Shown in pieces: positions 10,727 through 20,577 of a DNA stretch of 64,000 nucleotides (position 1 is its first letter; each line of letters opens with the position of its first letter). The stretch spans positions 124,001 through 188,000 of the forward strand of contig NZ_ATUU01000002.1 in assembly GCF_000420365.1 (NCBI RefSeq). The letters are read 5' to 3'. Below the pieces are notes generated by a model. That model saw only the letters and a list, made by a program, of their open reading frames with translations, did not search any database and was not told the DNA's origin. The stretch comes from Weissella halotolerans DSM 20190 (GTDB lineage: Bacteria; Bacillota; Bacilli; Lactobacillales; Lactobacillaceae). The translations under genes were made by a program, and so were the position numbers.

Positions 10727-10755
10727 ACACTGCCTTCTTTCGAACACGGCGGTGT
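10727..10755 (+). promoter_or_regulatory. Leader hairpin of rpmF
   Basis: ACACTGCC (10727-10734) pairs with GGCGGTGT (10748-10755) over 8 bp with one G-U. It ends just before the Shine-Dalgarno AAGGGAGGA. Its placement suggests a translational control element, but I know of no named L32 leader motif that it matches. Confidence 0.4.
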
Positions 10756-10772
10756 AAGGGAGGATATTACTT

Positions 10773-10943
10773 ATGGCAGTTCCTGCACGTAAAGTTTCAA
10801 AGATGAAGAAGCGTTCACGTCGTGGTGGTCAAGGTGGTCTAAAGACCCCTGCTATTCACAAGAATGAAAATGGTGTTTACGTACGTAACCATCACGTAGC
10901 TTCTGATGGTACTTACAAGGGCCAACAAGTTACTTCAAAGTAA
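10773..10943 (+). CDS. rpmF: 50S ribosomal protein L32
   Basis: A 56-residue basic protein starting MAVPARKVSKMKKRSRR, the standard L32 N-terminus. It has no Cys-X-X-Cys pair, so it is of the zinc-independent type. The middle and C-terminal part (GGQGGLKTPAIHKNENGVYV) is more diverged than in most Firmicutes L32 proteins, but length and the N-terminal signature support the call. AAGGGAGGA is well placed before the ATG. It stands alone with its own promoter and terminator, unlike the common yceD-rpmF pairing. Confidence 0.85.
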   Translation: MAVPARKVSKMKKRSRRGGQGGLKTPAIHKNENGVYVRNHHVASDGTYKGQQVTSK

Positions 10944-10950
10944 GTTTAAT

Positions 10951-10986
10951 AAAAAGCGCTGGAACATTTTTGTTCCAGCGCTTTTT
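10951..10986 (+). terminator. Intrinsic terminator of rpmF
   Basis: AAAAAGCGCTGGAACA and its complement flank a short loop, ending in a T run. The stem is about 15 bp and begins 8 bases after the stop codon. Confidence 0.92.
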
Positions 10987-10999
10987 GTGTATATCTATA

Positions 11000-11047
11000 A
11001 AAAAAGAAGGCCAGCAGTCTTTAAGGACCAACAGCCATCTTTTTTTG
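11000..11047 (-). terminator. Possible weak terminator of clpP
   Basis: An imperfect inverted repeat (GAAGGCC..AGTC against GACC..GCCATC) between two runs of seven A/T lies just beyond the clpP stop. Pairing is interrupted, so this is only a candidate. Confidence 0.4.
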
Positions 11048-11050
11048 CTA

Positions 11051-11659
11051 TTAAGCTTTCTTTTTTGGATCACGCTCATCAACATTCGTCATGATTTGAT
11101 CAACCAAACCATAATCTAGGGATTGTTGAGCATCCAACCAGTGATCACGTTCCGTGTCACGTTCAACTCGTTCTAACTTTTGACCGGTATTCTTTGCTAA
11201 GATATCATTTAACCGCTTACGGGTCTTCATGATTTCTTCAGCAGCAATCGCGATTTCAGTTTGTTGTCCTTGGGCGCCCCCAGAAGGTTGATGAATCATA
11301 AACTGAGAATTAGGCAAGATGAATCGCTTCCCTTTAGCTCCAGATGAAGCCAAGACGGAGGCCATTGATGCGGCTAGCCCAATGGTAATCGTTTGCACAT
11401 CAGCATGAATGAAATTCATAGTATCATAAATTGCTAAGCCGGCAATCACTTCCCCACCAGGTGAGTTGATATACATATAAATGTCTTTATCTGGATCTTG
11501 TGCATCCAAAAAAAGTAATTGAGCAATAATCGAAGTTGACATTTGTGAATTAATTTCACCAGTCACCATGATAATACGATCAATCAGTAAGCGCGAAAAA
11601 ATATCGTAGGACCGCTCACCGCGTGATGATTGCTCAATCACGTATGGAATTGGTAACAT
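11051..11659 (-). CDS. clpP: ATP-dependent Clp protease proteolytic subunit
   Basis: Serine protease forming the tetradecameric barrel that degrades proteins handed over by Clp ATPases such as the ClpE-like protein at 6.3 kb. It has 202 residues, with the catalytic Ser in [14 protein letters not shown], His in FMIHQPSGG and Asp in the [10 protein letters not shown] helix. The N-terminus [20 protein letters not shown] is typical. No CIRCE is visible upstream. whiA lies further upstream on the same strand. Confidence 0.95.
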   Translation of the reverse strand: MLPIPYVIEQSSRGERSYDIFSRLLIDRIIMVTGEINSQMSTSIIAQLLFLDAQDPDKDIYMYINSPGGEVIAGLAIYDTMNFIHADVQTITIGLAASMASVLASSGAKGKRFILPNSQFMIHQPSGGAQGQQTEIAIAAEEIMKTRKRLNDILAKNTGQKLERVERDTERDHWLDAQQSLDYGLVDQIMTNVDERDPKKKA

Positions 11660-11733
11660 AATACGTCCTCCTTTTTAATAACACATAGCTTATGCCATCT
11701 CAAACTATTAGTCAAGCATAGTCAAAGCAAAGC

Positions 11734-12693
11734 TTATTTTTCGAACTGCTTGGGTAAATGCCCGGTTTGCCGGATTTCGTCTGCTAATTTGGTTAATTTT
11801 CGAAGCCGATGGTTCACACCTGATTTTGAAATCGGTCCCGAAGGTACATACTGACCAAGTTCTGATAACGGTGCTTCGCGATGTTGCAGACGCACCTGAG
11901 CTATTTCGCGCAGCTTTTCAGGAAGACGGTGCAAACCCAATTCTTCATCTAAGAAATGAATATCATCAATTTGTTTTTGACTAGCCGTTACCGTTTTATC
12001 GATATTGGCATTCTCGGCATTCACAAGCCGATTAACTGAATTGCGCATGTCACGCATGATGCGCACATCCTCCAGTTTCAACATCGCCGTCGTGGCCCCC
12101 ATTAAATTGAGCATATCAGCAATCTTTTCACCTTCTTTAAGATAGACAATGTAACCAGCCCGCCGTTCTACCGTTTTGGCCTTTAAGTCAAAACGATTCA
12201 TTAAGCGCTCAATTTGTTGTGCCTGTTCTTCATATAAGGAATAAATTTCCAAATGGTAGCGACTCGTTTCAGGATTATTAACTGAACCAGCTGCCAAAAA
12301 GGCGCCCCGTAAGTACGACCGGGCCATGCCTTCATCTGCCAACCAATCCTCAGGTAAAGTTGGTACCATTTCACCATGCTCAATAATATGTAAATCATCC
12401 AGTAACTGCCGAACATCCTGCAAAATACGAACCACATAAAGGTTGTGCTTTTGTAATTTCATTTGCCGCCGCACCGAAATTTCAGCCGGCAACTGATAAA
12501 ACTGTTGAAGTAGGTTTAAGATGCGCCGAGCTGTGGCTGCATTTTCCGTTTGCACATTCAAGGTAAACCCTTGTGGTGCCAACCCTAATGACCCATTCAT
12601 ACGCAACAAGGCTGCTAATTCTGCACGCGCATTATCAGGATTGGTAATTTCCAAGGTAGTTAATTCTTTTTTTACATCACTAGCAAAAGACAT
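11734..12693 (-). CDS. whiA: DNA-binding protein WhiA
   Basis: A 319-residue WhiA homologue, with an N-terminal LAGLIDADG-like fold and a C-terminal helix-turn-helix ([22 protein letters not shown]). In Gram-positives it affects division and metabolism. I start at the second of two adjacent ATG codons (12691-12693) because it lies better behind GGAGGAGA and gives the family-typical [12 protein letters not shown]. The stop of yvcK overlaps this start region, as in the conserved rapZ-yvcK-whiA operon. Confidence 0.92.
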   Translation of the reverse strand: MSFASDVKKELTTLEITNPDNARAELAALLRMNGSLGLAPQGFTLNVQTENAATARRILNLLQQFYQLPAEISVRRQMKLQKHNLYVVRILQDVRQLLDDLHIIEHGEMVPTLPEDWLADEGMARSYLRGAFLAAGSVNNPETSRYHLEIYSLYEEQAQQIERLMNRFDLKAKTVERRAGYIVYLKEGEKIADMLNLMGATTAMLKLEDVRIMRDMRNSVNRLVNAENANIDKTVTASQKQIDDIHFLDEELGLHRLPEKLREIAQVRLQHREAPLSELGQYVPSGPISKSGVNHRLRKLTKLADEIRQTGHLPKQFEK

Positions 12694-13718
12694 CATTCTC
12701 CTCCAGCATCGTCAGCTGGTGTGCCAGCAATCTGCATAATTAATTTAGCCACCAGGTCGCCATCATGAAAGGCCCCATTCTCACGCAAGGCTAGGAAGTC
12801 ACCTAAGATGGGGACTGCCCCCTCTTTTCGTACTTGATCAGGATCGAACCGCACCTGATGCGAAACCTCATTCCAACGATGCCAATCAATATAATCCTCG
12901 GGTACAACCCCTGTATTCATCAAAACAGCATCAACCACCTGTGCTCCCAAATGTTCATTAATAACCCGCACGTGGTCCGCCTCTGAATAACCATCAGTTT
13001 CCCCCTTTTGCGTCATAATATTGGCAATATACGTTACTTTAGCCCGGGTCATCTTCATCGCGGCCGCCACGTTAGGTACAACTAAATTAGGCAATATACT
13101 CGTGTAAAGGCTGCCTGGCCCTAAGACAATCTCATCGGCTGCCAAAATCGCGTCAACCACGGCTGTGGGTGCTTGCGCCACTTGATTAGCAGAATCAGCC
13201 TGCGGAGTGACCCAAATGCGGTCAATAGCATTATGTGCCGCCGTAATTTCAGCCTCCCCTGATAATTCACTGCCATCCTTAAACCGCGCGTGTAAGACCA
13301 AGGGTTCCTTAGCAACTGGGTAGACATGTCCATCCACCTGCATTAGCTGACAAAGCTGTTGCACACCTCCGTAAATGTCCTGTTTCTTCTCCGCAATCGC
13401 CGCAATAATCAAATTGCCTAAGGCATGTCCGGCTAACATTTCATCTTCTTTTTTAAACCGATATTGAAAAAGATCAATCAAATCGCTTGATACATCCGCT
13501 AATACAGCAATGACATTTCGAATATCACCAGGCGGAATAATGTTGAGATAGTCCCGCAACGTACCAGATGAGCCCCCATCATCGGCCACCGTAATAATAG
13601 CTGTTAAATCAGCCTGATAAGACTTTAACCCCTTTAAGATAACCGGTTGACCAGAACCACCACCAATCACTACAATTTTAGGGCCTTGGGCTGGCGTACT
13701 TTCTGCTAGTTCAATCAT
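12693..13718 (-). CDS. yvcK: YvcK family gluconeogenesis factor / UDP-sugar-binding protein
   Basis: A 341-residue CofD-like protein. The N-terminal nucleotide-binding loop is [17 protein letters not shown], followed by [13 protein letters not shown] and PPGDIRN, all conserved in YvcK/CofD-like proteins. In Bacillus the protein binds UDP-GlcNAc and is needed for growth on gluconeogenic carbon. I chose the ATG at 13716-13718, with AAAGGAT upstream, rather than a longer frame that runs into rapZ. It is the middle gene of rapZ-yvcK-whiA. Confidence 0.9.
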   Translation of the reverse strand: MIELAESTPAQGPKIVVIGGGSGQPVILKGLKSYQADLTAIITVADDGGSSGTLRDYLNIIPPGDIRNVIAVLADVSSDLIDLFQYRFKKEDEMLAGHALGNLIIAAIAEKKQDIYGGVQQLCQLMQVDGHVYPVAKEPLVLHARFKDGSELSGEAEITAAHNAIDRIWVTPQADSANQVAQAPTAVVDAILAADEIVLGPGSLYTSILPNLVVPNVAAAMKMTRAKVTYIANIMTQKGETDGYSEADHVRVINEHLGAQVVDAVLMNTGVVPEDYIDWHRWNEVSHQVRFDPDQVRKEGAVPILGDFLALRENGAFHDGDLVAKLIMQIAGTPADDAGGE

Positions 13719-13722
13719 TAGC

Positions 13723-14604
13723 TTATCCTTTCCGACGGTCACTGTCCCGGTGATATTCATTAACGTGCCAGTTGGCTGCTTTTAAATCCGTCGCTAACCG
13801 ATGGGCAAACGCTACTGACCGATGTTGACCACCTGTACAACCAAAGGCAATCGTCAAAGTTGTTTTTCCCTCTGCCTTATAGCGAGGCAATAACCAGGTA
13901 ATGGTTTGGTAGACCTGCTGGTAATAGTCATTGGCATCCGCATTTTGCCAAACATAGTCAGCCACAGCTTGATCTAAACCAGTTTGGGGCTGTAATTCAG
14001 GCACATAATAAGGGTTTTTCAAAAAACGGACATCCATTACTAAGTCCGCATCGGCCGGCAACCCGTATTTAAAACCAAAGCTCATCACTTGGACAGAAAA
14101 AATAGCCTGTTGGTCACTCTTAGAACCAAACTGTTCAAAAAGATAATTCCGTAATTGCTTACTGGTAAATTCATCCGTTCGGATAACCTGATTAGCCATC
14201 CCCCGCATATCAGTCAATAACTGGCGTTCCTTTTGAATGCCGGCTAAGGTACCATGTTCACCTGCTAGCGGATGAGAACGCCGCGTCTCTTTATAGCGCG
14301 CAACCAATTCATGATCCGAAGCATCTAAAAAGATAATGCGCAACTGATAATCACCAGTGTTCCTGGCCTTCATCTGTGACAACTGATCATCCAGGTCAGC
14401 AAAAAAGTCTCCTGACCGGCTATCAATCATAATCGCCGCCCGTTCGATATTGGGCTCTTCAGAAATTAATTCCCAAACCCGGGGTAACATTTCGGCCGGC
14501 AAATTTTGTGCGGTAAAATATCCTAGATCCTCAAAGGCACTCATGGCTACCGTTTTACCAGCCCCACTCATGCCAGTTAAGATTACTAACTCTTTCTTTG
14601 CCAT
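13723..14604 (-). CDS. rapZ: RNase adapter/nucleotide-binding protein RapZ
   Basis: A 293-residue P-loop protein of the RapZ/YvcJ family. Walker A is GMSGAGKT near the N-terminus, with conserved DSRSGDFF and the C-terminal FGCTGGQHRSVAFAHRL signature. In Enterobacteria RapZ guides RNase E to GlmZ. In Firmicutes YvcJ is a GTPase/ATPase linked to competence expression. It is the first gene of the three-gene operon. Confidence 0.93.
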   Translation of the reverse strand: MAKKELVILTGMSGAGKTVAMSAFEDLGYFTAQNLPAEMLPRVWELISEEPNIERAAIMIDSRSGDFFADLDDQLSQMKARNTGDYQLRIIFLDASDHELVARYKETRRSHPLAGEHGTLAGIQKERQLLTDMRGMANQVIRTDEFTSKQLRNYLFEQFGSKSDQQAIFSVQVMSFGFKYGLPADADLVMDVRFLKNPYYVPELQPQTGLDQAVADYVWQNADANDYYQQVYQTITWLLPRYKAEGKTTLTIAFGCTGGQHRSVAFAHRLATDLKAANWHVNEYHRDSDRRKG

Positions 14605-14693
14605 CTATCCGCCCTCTTTCAAACATTTCATATCATGCGTCATTATATCATTTTTTACTGGTTAGCCGCGGACTTCCCATCTATAATTTTCCA

Positions 14694-14728
14694 CAAAAAA
14701 AGACAACCCGCTAAAGCGAATTGTCTAC
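14694..14728 (-). terminator. Intrinsic terminator of the 38-residue protein gene
   Basis: AGACAATTCGC and GCGGGTTGTCT form a stem on the minus strand, with a following run of seven T. It is placed about 10 bases after the stop. Confidence 0.85.
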
Positions 14729-14737
14729 TTCTATGCG

Positions 14738-14854
14738 CTACTTGCCACCTTGACGCTTTAAGTCATGCAAGGCCTTCAAAGCCCGCTTCCGGGTCTTGAT
14801 GTTAGGACTGTGCATCTTACGTCGTGCAGAAGCTAAATCTAGTTTTTCAGCCAT
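14738..14854 (-). CDS. Small basic protein, possibly the LAB 'putative metal homeostasis' family
   Basis: A 38-residue gene. The product begins MAEKLDLASARRKMHSPN and continues with IKTRKRALKALHDLKRQGGK. GAGGG precedes the ATG and a strong terminator follows. The SPNIKTRKRAL core resembles a family of 35-40-residue proteins in Lactobacillales annotated as putative metal homeostasis proteins; I make that link from memory and function is unproven. The very basic composition (about one third Lys/Arg) would also suit an RNA- or ribosome-associated peptide. It stands alone between uvrA and rapZ. Confidence 0.65.
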   Translation of the reverse strand: MAEKLDLASARRKMHSPNIKTRKRALKALHDLKRQGGK

Positions 14855-14934
14855 CATATCCCTCATTTCATTTAATATGCTCAATGCTATAAGTTACTAA
14901 AAGTAAGTATAACGCTTGTTCGCTGTTTTGGCAA

Positions 14935-17784
14935 CTATTCTTCTTTGTTGACCGCCCGCTGACGATCTCGGTCCATAATATCTTTCAAATAGTGCCCTGT
15001 ATAAGACTGTGCCGTCGCCGCAATTTCTTCCGGTGTGCCCGTCGCAATCACTTGTCCACCACCTTCACCACCTTCTGGTCCCATATCAATCAGCCAATCA
15101 GCTGTTTTTATGACATCAAGGTTATGTTCAATCAGCAAAACCGTATTACCACCATCAACAAGACGTTCTAACACCTCCAAGAGGCGTTTAATATCATCCA
15201 CATGTAAGCCTGTCGTTGGCTCATCAAGGATATAGAAGGTCTTCCCAGTCGAGCGCCGTTGTAGTTCGGCCGCCAACTTCATTCGTTGGGCTTCACCACC
15301 GGATAGCGTCGTCGCTGACTGCCCTAACTTAACATAACCTAGACCCACATCAACAATTGTCTGAAGCTTACGTCGAATTTTAGGAATCGGCGCAAAGAAG
15401 TCGACTGCCTCTTCTGCTGTTAGGTTTAAGACATCTGCAATGGTCAGCCCACGGTACTTAACTTCTAAGGTTTCAGAATTATACCGGGTTCCCCCACACA
15501 CTTCACAGGTTACAAAGACATCTGGCAGAAAATTCATTTCAATTTTAAGGACCCCGTCCCCCTTGCAGGCCTCACAGCGTCCGCCCTTGGTATTGAAAGA
15601 GAACCGCCCCTTGGCATAACCACGTAGTTTGGCCTCATTCGTCTGAGCAAAAAGCGTTCGAATGTCATCAAACACGCCAGTATAGGTGGCCGGGTTAGAG
15701 CGCGGAGTCCGTCCAATTGGACTTTGGTCAATATCCACAACTTTATCAATATTATCGACCCCGGTTATCTTTTTAAAACGACCCGGTTTCTCCGAATTAT
15801 GATTAAGTTCGGCCTTTAAAGCCCGCTTTAATATCGTATTGACTAAGGTAGATTTACCCGAGCCAGACACTCCGGTTACAACAATAAAATCACCCAGTGG
15901 GAAGTTAACCGTGATATCTTTCAAATTATTCTCTTGCGCCCCAAAAACGGTAATCGCCTGACCGTTGCCGGTTCGACGACTGGTGGGTACTGGAATAAAT
16001 TTTTTACCCGCCAAATATTGACCAGTCAAGGAAACAGGATTGGCCTCGATATCTGCTGGACTACCAACAGCCATTATTTGCCCACCATGGGCTCCTGCTC
16101 CCGGACCAACATCGACAATGTAATCAGCAGCTCGCATCGTATCCTCGTCATGTTCGACCACAATCAGCGTATTACCTAAATCACGCATGGCTTTGAGGGA
16201 ATGAATCAATCGGTCATTATCGCGTTGATGAAGACCAATTGAGGGCTCATCAAGCACATACATGACTCCTGATAGATTAGACCCAATTTGGGTGGCTAAC
16301 CGAATCCGTTGTGCCTCACCACCCGAAAGCGTCCGGGCCGAACGCGCCAAGGTCAAGTAGTCCAGCCCTACGTTCTTCAAAAACCGTAACCGGTCTGTAA
16401 TTTCTTTTACAATCGGTTGCGCAATTTGACCGTCCTGTTCACCAAATGACAACCCTTCAAAAAATGCTAATTCCTGATCAACAGGCCATTCAACAATTTC
16501 ACCAATATTGTGGCCGCCCACTTTAACCGACAAAGCTGCCGGACTCAGCCGATAGCCATGACAGGCCGAACAGGTTAACTCATCCATATAGGATCGCATC
16601 TGTTCACGCGTAAAATCAGAATTAGATTCTTTATAGCGCCGGTTAATATTGGTAACCACACCCTCAAAGGTTGTATCAACATCCCTTACGCCACCGAAGT
16701 CATTTTCATAGTGAAAATGAAAGGGTTCATCTGAACCATGCAGAATGACTTCCTGTTGTTCTGCTGACAAGTCCTCAAAGGGCTTATCCATCGGAATGCC
16801 TGCCTGTTCACAAAATTGACGTAGCAACTCTGGATAGTATTGAGAGGAGATTGGGTTCCAGGCCGCAATCGCCCCCTGGGCCAAGGTCTTTGTTTTATCG
16901 GGCACCACCCGGTCAATATCCACCTCTAAGGTTAACCCAAGGCCACCACAGACAGGGCAGGCCCCTTCTGGAGAATTAAAAGAAAACAGCTGAGGCTCTA
17001 AATGGCCCACAGCGTAGTGCTTCAAGGCCCCCGTATAATGGTCAGAAAAAGTCAATGCACCGCCATGGATGTCATCCAGCGTTACCAATCCATCTGCCAT
17101 CCGCAGGGCTGTTTCCATTGCTTCATATAGACGGGCCCGTGAACCCTCCTTCAAGATAATCCGGTCAACCACAACGCTTACATCATGATACTTATTTTTA
17201 TTTAACTTTAGCTCATCAGATACTTCATGTAATTCGCCATCAACCATCATCCGAACAAAGCCTTCTTTTCGGATACGGTCGAAGATAGTCGCATGCGAGC
17301 CCCTTTTATGACGCACAATTGGTGCTAGTACTTGTAACCGCGTCCCTTCCGGCAACTCTTCATCCACATAATTCAACATTTGATCAATGGATGGCTGTAC
17401 AATAGTGCCATCTTTGGGGGCGTCAGGTTGGCCCACTCTGGCAAATAAAAGACGATAATAATCATTAATTTCAGTTACCGTACCCACCGTTGACCGGGGG
17501 TTTTTTGACGTCGTCTTTTGATCAATTGAGATGGCCGGACTTAACCCCTCAATAGAATCAACATCCGGTTTGTCCATTTGTCCCAGAAATTGGCGAGCAT
17601 AGGCTGACAAGCTCTCAACATAACGGCGTTGCCCTTCAGCGTAGAGCGTATCAAAGGCGAGCGAGCTCTTACCCGACCCCGACAAGCCGGTCACAACCAC
17701 AAACTGATCACGTGGTATATCGACGTCAATGTTTTTTAAATTATGTGCACGTGCACCACGGATTTTTATCCAATCATTTGGCAT
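14935..17784 (-). CDS. uvrA: Excinuclease ABC subunit A
   Basis: A 949-residue UvrA, the damage-sensing ATPase of nucleotide excision repair, working with UvrB and UvrC. It has two ABC modules, with Walker A GLSGSGKSSLAFDTL near 33 and GVSGSGKSTLVNTIL in the second half. Two zinc-finger Cys clusters are visible (CPVCGGLG with CSACHGYR; CEACKGDG with CEVCGGTRYN). ABC signatures LSGGEAQR occur twice. Length is normal. The reverse-strand start ATG is preceded by AAAGGGGGC. uvrB is not in this window. Confidence 0.96.
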   Translation of the reverse strand: MPNDWIKIRGARAHNLKNIDVDIPRDQFVVVTGLSGSGKSSLAFDTLYAEGQRRYVESLSAYARQFLGQMDKPDVDSIEGLSPAISIDQKTTSKNPRSTVGTVTEINDYYRLLFARVGQPDAPKDGTIVQPSIDQMLNYVDEELPEGTRLQVLAPIVRHKRGSHATIFDRIRKEGFVRMMVDGELHEVSDELKLNKNKYHDVSVVVDRIILKEGSRARLYEAMETALRMADGLVTLDDIHGGALTFSDHYTGALKHYAVGHLEPQLFSFNSPEGACPVCGGLGLTLEVDIDRVVPDKTKTLAQGAIAAWNPISSQYYPELLRQFCEQAGIPMDKPFEDLSAEQQEVILHGSDEPFHFHYENDFGGVRDVDTTFEGVVTNINRRYKESNSDFTREQMRSYMDELTCSACHGYRLSPAALSVKVGGHNIGEIVEWPVDQELAFFEGLSFGEQDGQIAQPIVKEITDRLRFLKNVGLDYLTLARSARTLSGGEAQRIRLATQIGSNLSGVMYVLDEPSIGLHQRDNDRLIHSLKAMRDLGNTLIVVEHDEDTMRAADYIVDVGPGAGAHGGQIMAVGSPADIEANPVSLTGQYLAGKKFIPVPTSRRTGNGQAITVFGAQENNLKDITVNFPLGDFIVVTGVSGSGKSTLVNTILKRALKAELNHNSEKPGRFKKITGVDNIDKVVDIDQSPIGRTPRSNPATYTGVFDDIRTLFAQTNEAKLRGYAKGRFSFNTKGGRCEACKGDGVLKIEMNFLPDVFVTCEVCGGTRYNSETLEVKYRGLTIADVLNLTAEEAVDFFAPIPKIRRKLQTIVDVGLGYVKLGQSATTLSGGEAQRMKLAAELQRRSTGKTFYILDEPTTGLHVDDIKRLLEVLERLVDGGNTVLLIEHNLDVIKTADWLIDMGPEGGEGGGQVIATGTPEEIAATAQSYTGHYLKDIMDRDRQRAVNKEE

Positions 17785-17906
17785 GCTAGCTGCCCCCTTT
17801 ACTGCTTATTCATAGTCACTATTATACACGTTTGTGTCAACATAAGTTAGTTAAAACTTAACACTGGCCTTTTATGGTTAAATTACGGTTAATGTTCCTA
17901 GGTAAT

Positions 17907-17936
17907 TTGAGTAAATTCCATTAGATTGGTTATAAT
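17907..17936 (+). promoter_or_regulatory. Promoter of the small membrane protein and LacI genes
   Basis: -35 TTGAGT (17907-17912), 18-bp spacer, perfect -10 TATAAT (17931-17936). It lies 45 bp before the start codon of the 98-residue membrane protein. Confidence 0.65.
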
Positions 17937-17981
17937 AGGGCTTAAGAACCATATTTGACTCAGGAACTGTGAGGAAATCTC

Positions 17982-18278
17982 ATGCAAAATATTAAAACTA
18001 AACCCTGGACCTGGCGGTGGCTGAGCCAGCACTTAGCCTCCTTCTTACTCCTGTTGGTTGTAATTGTCGTTGCCACAGCAACCCTTACCGCCTTAATCAT
18101 TGGTGTAGAAGAAGCTCTAGTCTTGCTAGTAGCTCACCGTCCCATTAACACCTATGCCAATGCATATGGAAATGCCTTTCAAACGGTCCTCTGGCACTTT
18201 TTACTTGTTTTTACGGTGGTTGCCTATTGGGCTTTATTAGACACTTTTACTCCTGAGCCAAAAAACACTGAAATCTGA
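17982..18278 (+). CDS. Small membrane protein, two predicted helices
   Basis: A 98-residue protein I do not recognise. Two hydrophobic helices are evident at about 21-42 (LLLLVVIVVATATLTALII) and 70-87 (FLLVFTVVAYWALL), with a Trp-rich basic N-terminus (KPWTWRWLSQ) and an acidic tail. GAGGAAA is well placed before the ATG and a good promoter is 45 bp upstream, so expression is likely. It precedes the LacI regulator by 49 bp on the same strand and may share its transcript. Confidence 0.7.
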   Translation: MQNIKTKPWTWRWLSQHLASFLLLLVVIVVATATLTALIIGVEEALVLLVAHRPINTYANAYGNAFQTVLWHFLLVFTVVAYWALLDTFTPEPKNTEI

Positions 18279-18327
18279 CCACTAAGTCCTTAGCTGGTCA
18301 CCTTGGCAAAGAACTGGGAGCCTTAAT

Positions 18328-19311
18328 ATGGATAAAGTTACAATTATGGACGTCGCCAATGAGGTTGGGGTCTCTAAAACAACCATTTCGCGCTATTTAA
18401 ATGGACATTTTGATCGCATCAATGCCCACACACGAGAAAAGATTAAACAAGCTATCGATGAAATGGGCTACGTGCCTAACCAACAGGCCCGCACCCTCAA
18501 AGCTAAACATTCCCACTTAATTGGGTTAGTCGTCGCGGATATGGCTAATCTTTACTCATCCTTTTTAATCCGTGGTATTCAAAACGTGCTACGTGAACAT
18601 GATTACAGCTTGCTCATCGTAGATTCAGCGAACAGCCTCACTAATGAAAAGAAGGCGCTAACCCAGCTCATGGCTTCTAATGTTGACGGCATTATTTTGC
18701 AACCGCTATCCGTTAACAGCCAGGACTACCAGTTTCTAGTGGAAAGCAACACTAACGTCGTCCTCGTCGATCGCCAGACTCGGCCAACCGTTTGGAGTAG
18801 TGTAACAGCTGATAACTTCAGTGCCTCACGGGAAATGGCCCTGGCACTAGCTAAGCAAAAGTATCAACGTATTATTTTTATTTCGTTAGCCAGTGATAGC
18901 TCGACCACCCACGCCCTGCGTTACGAGGGCCTCCAAAAGGTAGCCCAGCAAAAGTCGATACTCTTAGATGCTTTAGAGGTAACAGATAATGATTTAACTG
19001 ATTTAGATCGTCTTCTGAAAGCAACACCGCACACAAAAACCGCCCTATTTGCCGTCAATGGTCAACTCTTGATTGCTTGTCTGCAATGGCTACAAGAACA
19101 CCACTATGTCATTCCTAATGACATCGGCATTACTGGCTATGATGATTCTGAACTAGGGGCTGTCTTAAGCCCAGGCATTAGCACCATTGATCAGAATCCT
19201 CAAGAAATTGGCCAGGCAACTGCCCGTTTACTCTTTGAGTATATTGGTGGTAAACGTGGGCACGAGGATGCGGAAGTTGCTAGCAAGTTAACATTACGCC
19301 ATTCCTTCTAG
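18328..19311 (+). CDS. LacI family transcriptional regulator
   Basis: A 327-residue repressor. The LacI HTH VTIMDVANEVGVSKTTISRYLNG is at the N-terminus, with the hinge helix YVPNQQARTLK and a periplasmic-binding-protein-like sensor domain (LIGLVVADMANLYSSFLI, then DIGITGYDDSELGAVLSPGIST). The sugar effector cannot be read from sequence. The GntP permease at 20.6 kb is the nearest transport gene on the same strand and is a plausible target, but the two are separated by a convergent oxidoreductase gene. Confidence 0.9.
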   Translation: MDKVTIMDVANEVGVSKTTISRYLNGHFDRINAHTREKIKQAIDEMGYVPNQQARTLKAKHSHLIGLVVADMANLYSSFLIRGIQNVLREHDYSLLIVDSANSLTNEKKALTQLMASNVDGIILQPLSVNSQDYQFLVESNTNVVLVDRQTRPTVWSSVTADNFSASREMALALAKQKYQRIIFISLASDSSTTHALRYEGLQKVAQQKSILLDALEVTDNDLTDLDRLLKATPHTKTALFAVNGQLLIACLQWLQEHHYVIPNDIGITGYDDSELGAVLSPGISTIDQNPQEIGQATARLLFEYIGGKRGHEDAEVASKLTLRHSF

Positions 19312-19317
19312 CAACTT

Positions 19318-19353
19318 TAAAAGCATGACCAGTTACAACTGGTCATGCTTTTT
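19318..19353. terminator. Bidirectional intrinsic terminator
   Basis: AAAAGCATGACCAGTT and its near-perfect complement give a 15-bp stem with T runs on both strands. It serves the convergent LacI and oxidoreductase genes. Confidence 0.92.
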
Positions 19354-19360
19354 TGAATCC

Positions 19361-20350
19361 TTAAATATCGTTGACCTTAACCAGAAAGCGGCCAAAATGG
19401 GTCTGCTTGTTAAATCGAGCCAGCATTGCTGATAAGTCAGCTAAGGCCACTTCCTGCACATAGGGATAGTTGACTTGGCCCCAAATTTGGCCAATTGCTG
19501 TCCAAGCGGCCACACGTTCAACCATTGGAAGGTTCACAACATCTATTCCAGCTACAGAAATCCCCCGTAAAATAAAGGGCAACACCGTAGTCGGCAACTC
19601 ATTACTAGCTGCATTCCCTACTAAGGCAGCTAACCCCCGTGGCTTTAATTGCGCCAATGCTTGGCCCGTTAACTTTCCACCTATGGTGTCAATCAGAGCT
19701 TGGTAACGTCCCGTCAAAAGCGGTTTAGCTGGTAAAGCTTGCCATTGATTAGCATCGATCAATTCCGTGGCCCCCAAATTGGTCAACTGTTCATCTAACT
19801 TGGTCTGCCGGGTTAAGGCTGTATTATCTTGGTAGCCCAAGGCACTCAGAAAGGCTAAGGCCAGCGATCCGACGCCCCCACTAGCACCTGTCACTAAGAG
19901 TGGTGCCTGATGATCAAGCACACCCTGATTGCTAATTGCATCTACCGCCAACCAGGCTGCCAAACCAGCTGTTCCAACGACCATCGCCGTCCGCAAGGTT
20001 AGCCCATCTGGAAGTGCTAAGACTCGTCTTGCCTCAATGACCACTTCCGTTTGATAGCCACCTGGTTCACTAACTCCAAATTCGTAACCAGAAATTAAGA
20101 CCTGATCACCAACATGAAAGTGCGGATCAGCAGTCTCAATCACTACCCCACTAGCATCAATTCCAGGTACCATTGGATAATGCCGGATAACCCCACCCTG
20201 GTATTGGCAGGCCAAATAATCCTTAAAATTAATCGACGAATAAGCCACCGCAATCCGGACTTGACCCGGCAGCAAAGGGCGTGGCGCTAGGTCCACTAAC
20301 CGTGTAATAACTGCTTGATCCACCAATTGGACCTGGAGCGCTTTTGGCAT
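19361..20350 (-). CDS. YhdH/AcuI-type zinc-independent MDR oxidoreductase
   Basis: A medium-chain reductase of 329 residues from the YhdH/YhfP quinone-oxidoreductase-like group; characterised relatives reduce acrylyl-CoA with NADPH. Conserved features are the N-terminal SSINFKDYLAC, the PGIDASGVV strand and the NADPH-binding LLVTGASGGVGSLA. The start at 20348-20350 (MPKALQVQLV) matches the family's usual N-terminus and length; an upstream GTG start would add 16 residues without support. It is convergent with the LacI gene and has no obvious operon partner. Physiological substrate unknown. Confidence 0.82.
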   Translation of the reverse strand: MPKALQVQLVDQAVITRLVDLAPRPLLPGQVRIAVAYSSINFKDYLACQYQGGVIRHYPMVPGIDASGVVIETADPHFHVGDQVLISGYEFGVSEPGGYQTEVVIEARRVLALPDGLTLRTAMVVGTAGLAAWLAVDAISNQGVLDHQAPLLVTGASGGVGSLALAFLSALGYQDNTALTRQTKLDEQLTNLGATELIDANQWQALPAKPLLTGRYQALIDTIGGKLTGQALAQLKPRGLAALVGNAASNELPTTVLPFILRGISVAGIDVVNLPMVERVAAWTAIGQIWGQVNYPYVQEVALADLSAMLARFNKQTHFGRFLVKVNDI

Positions 20351-20577
20351 CTGTTTACCCACTTTCTCATAAAAGATTCCATTCTCAGTCTTCACCACTA
20401 TTATAACCCATCCATCTTCATTACAATCCCTGCACCCTAGAACTAGTTATGGAGATTTAGCTAGCACAACTTCCATAACTCCCCTCCCTAATCAGTTGTC
20501 TTATCCGACCTACCTTTAAATTTTATTAAGAATAGCTAAATTAGTTCAGAATGTCACATTTTCTCAGAGCCAGCGTT

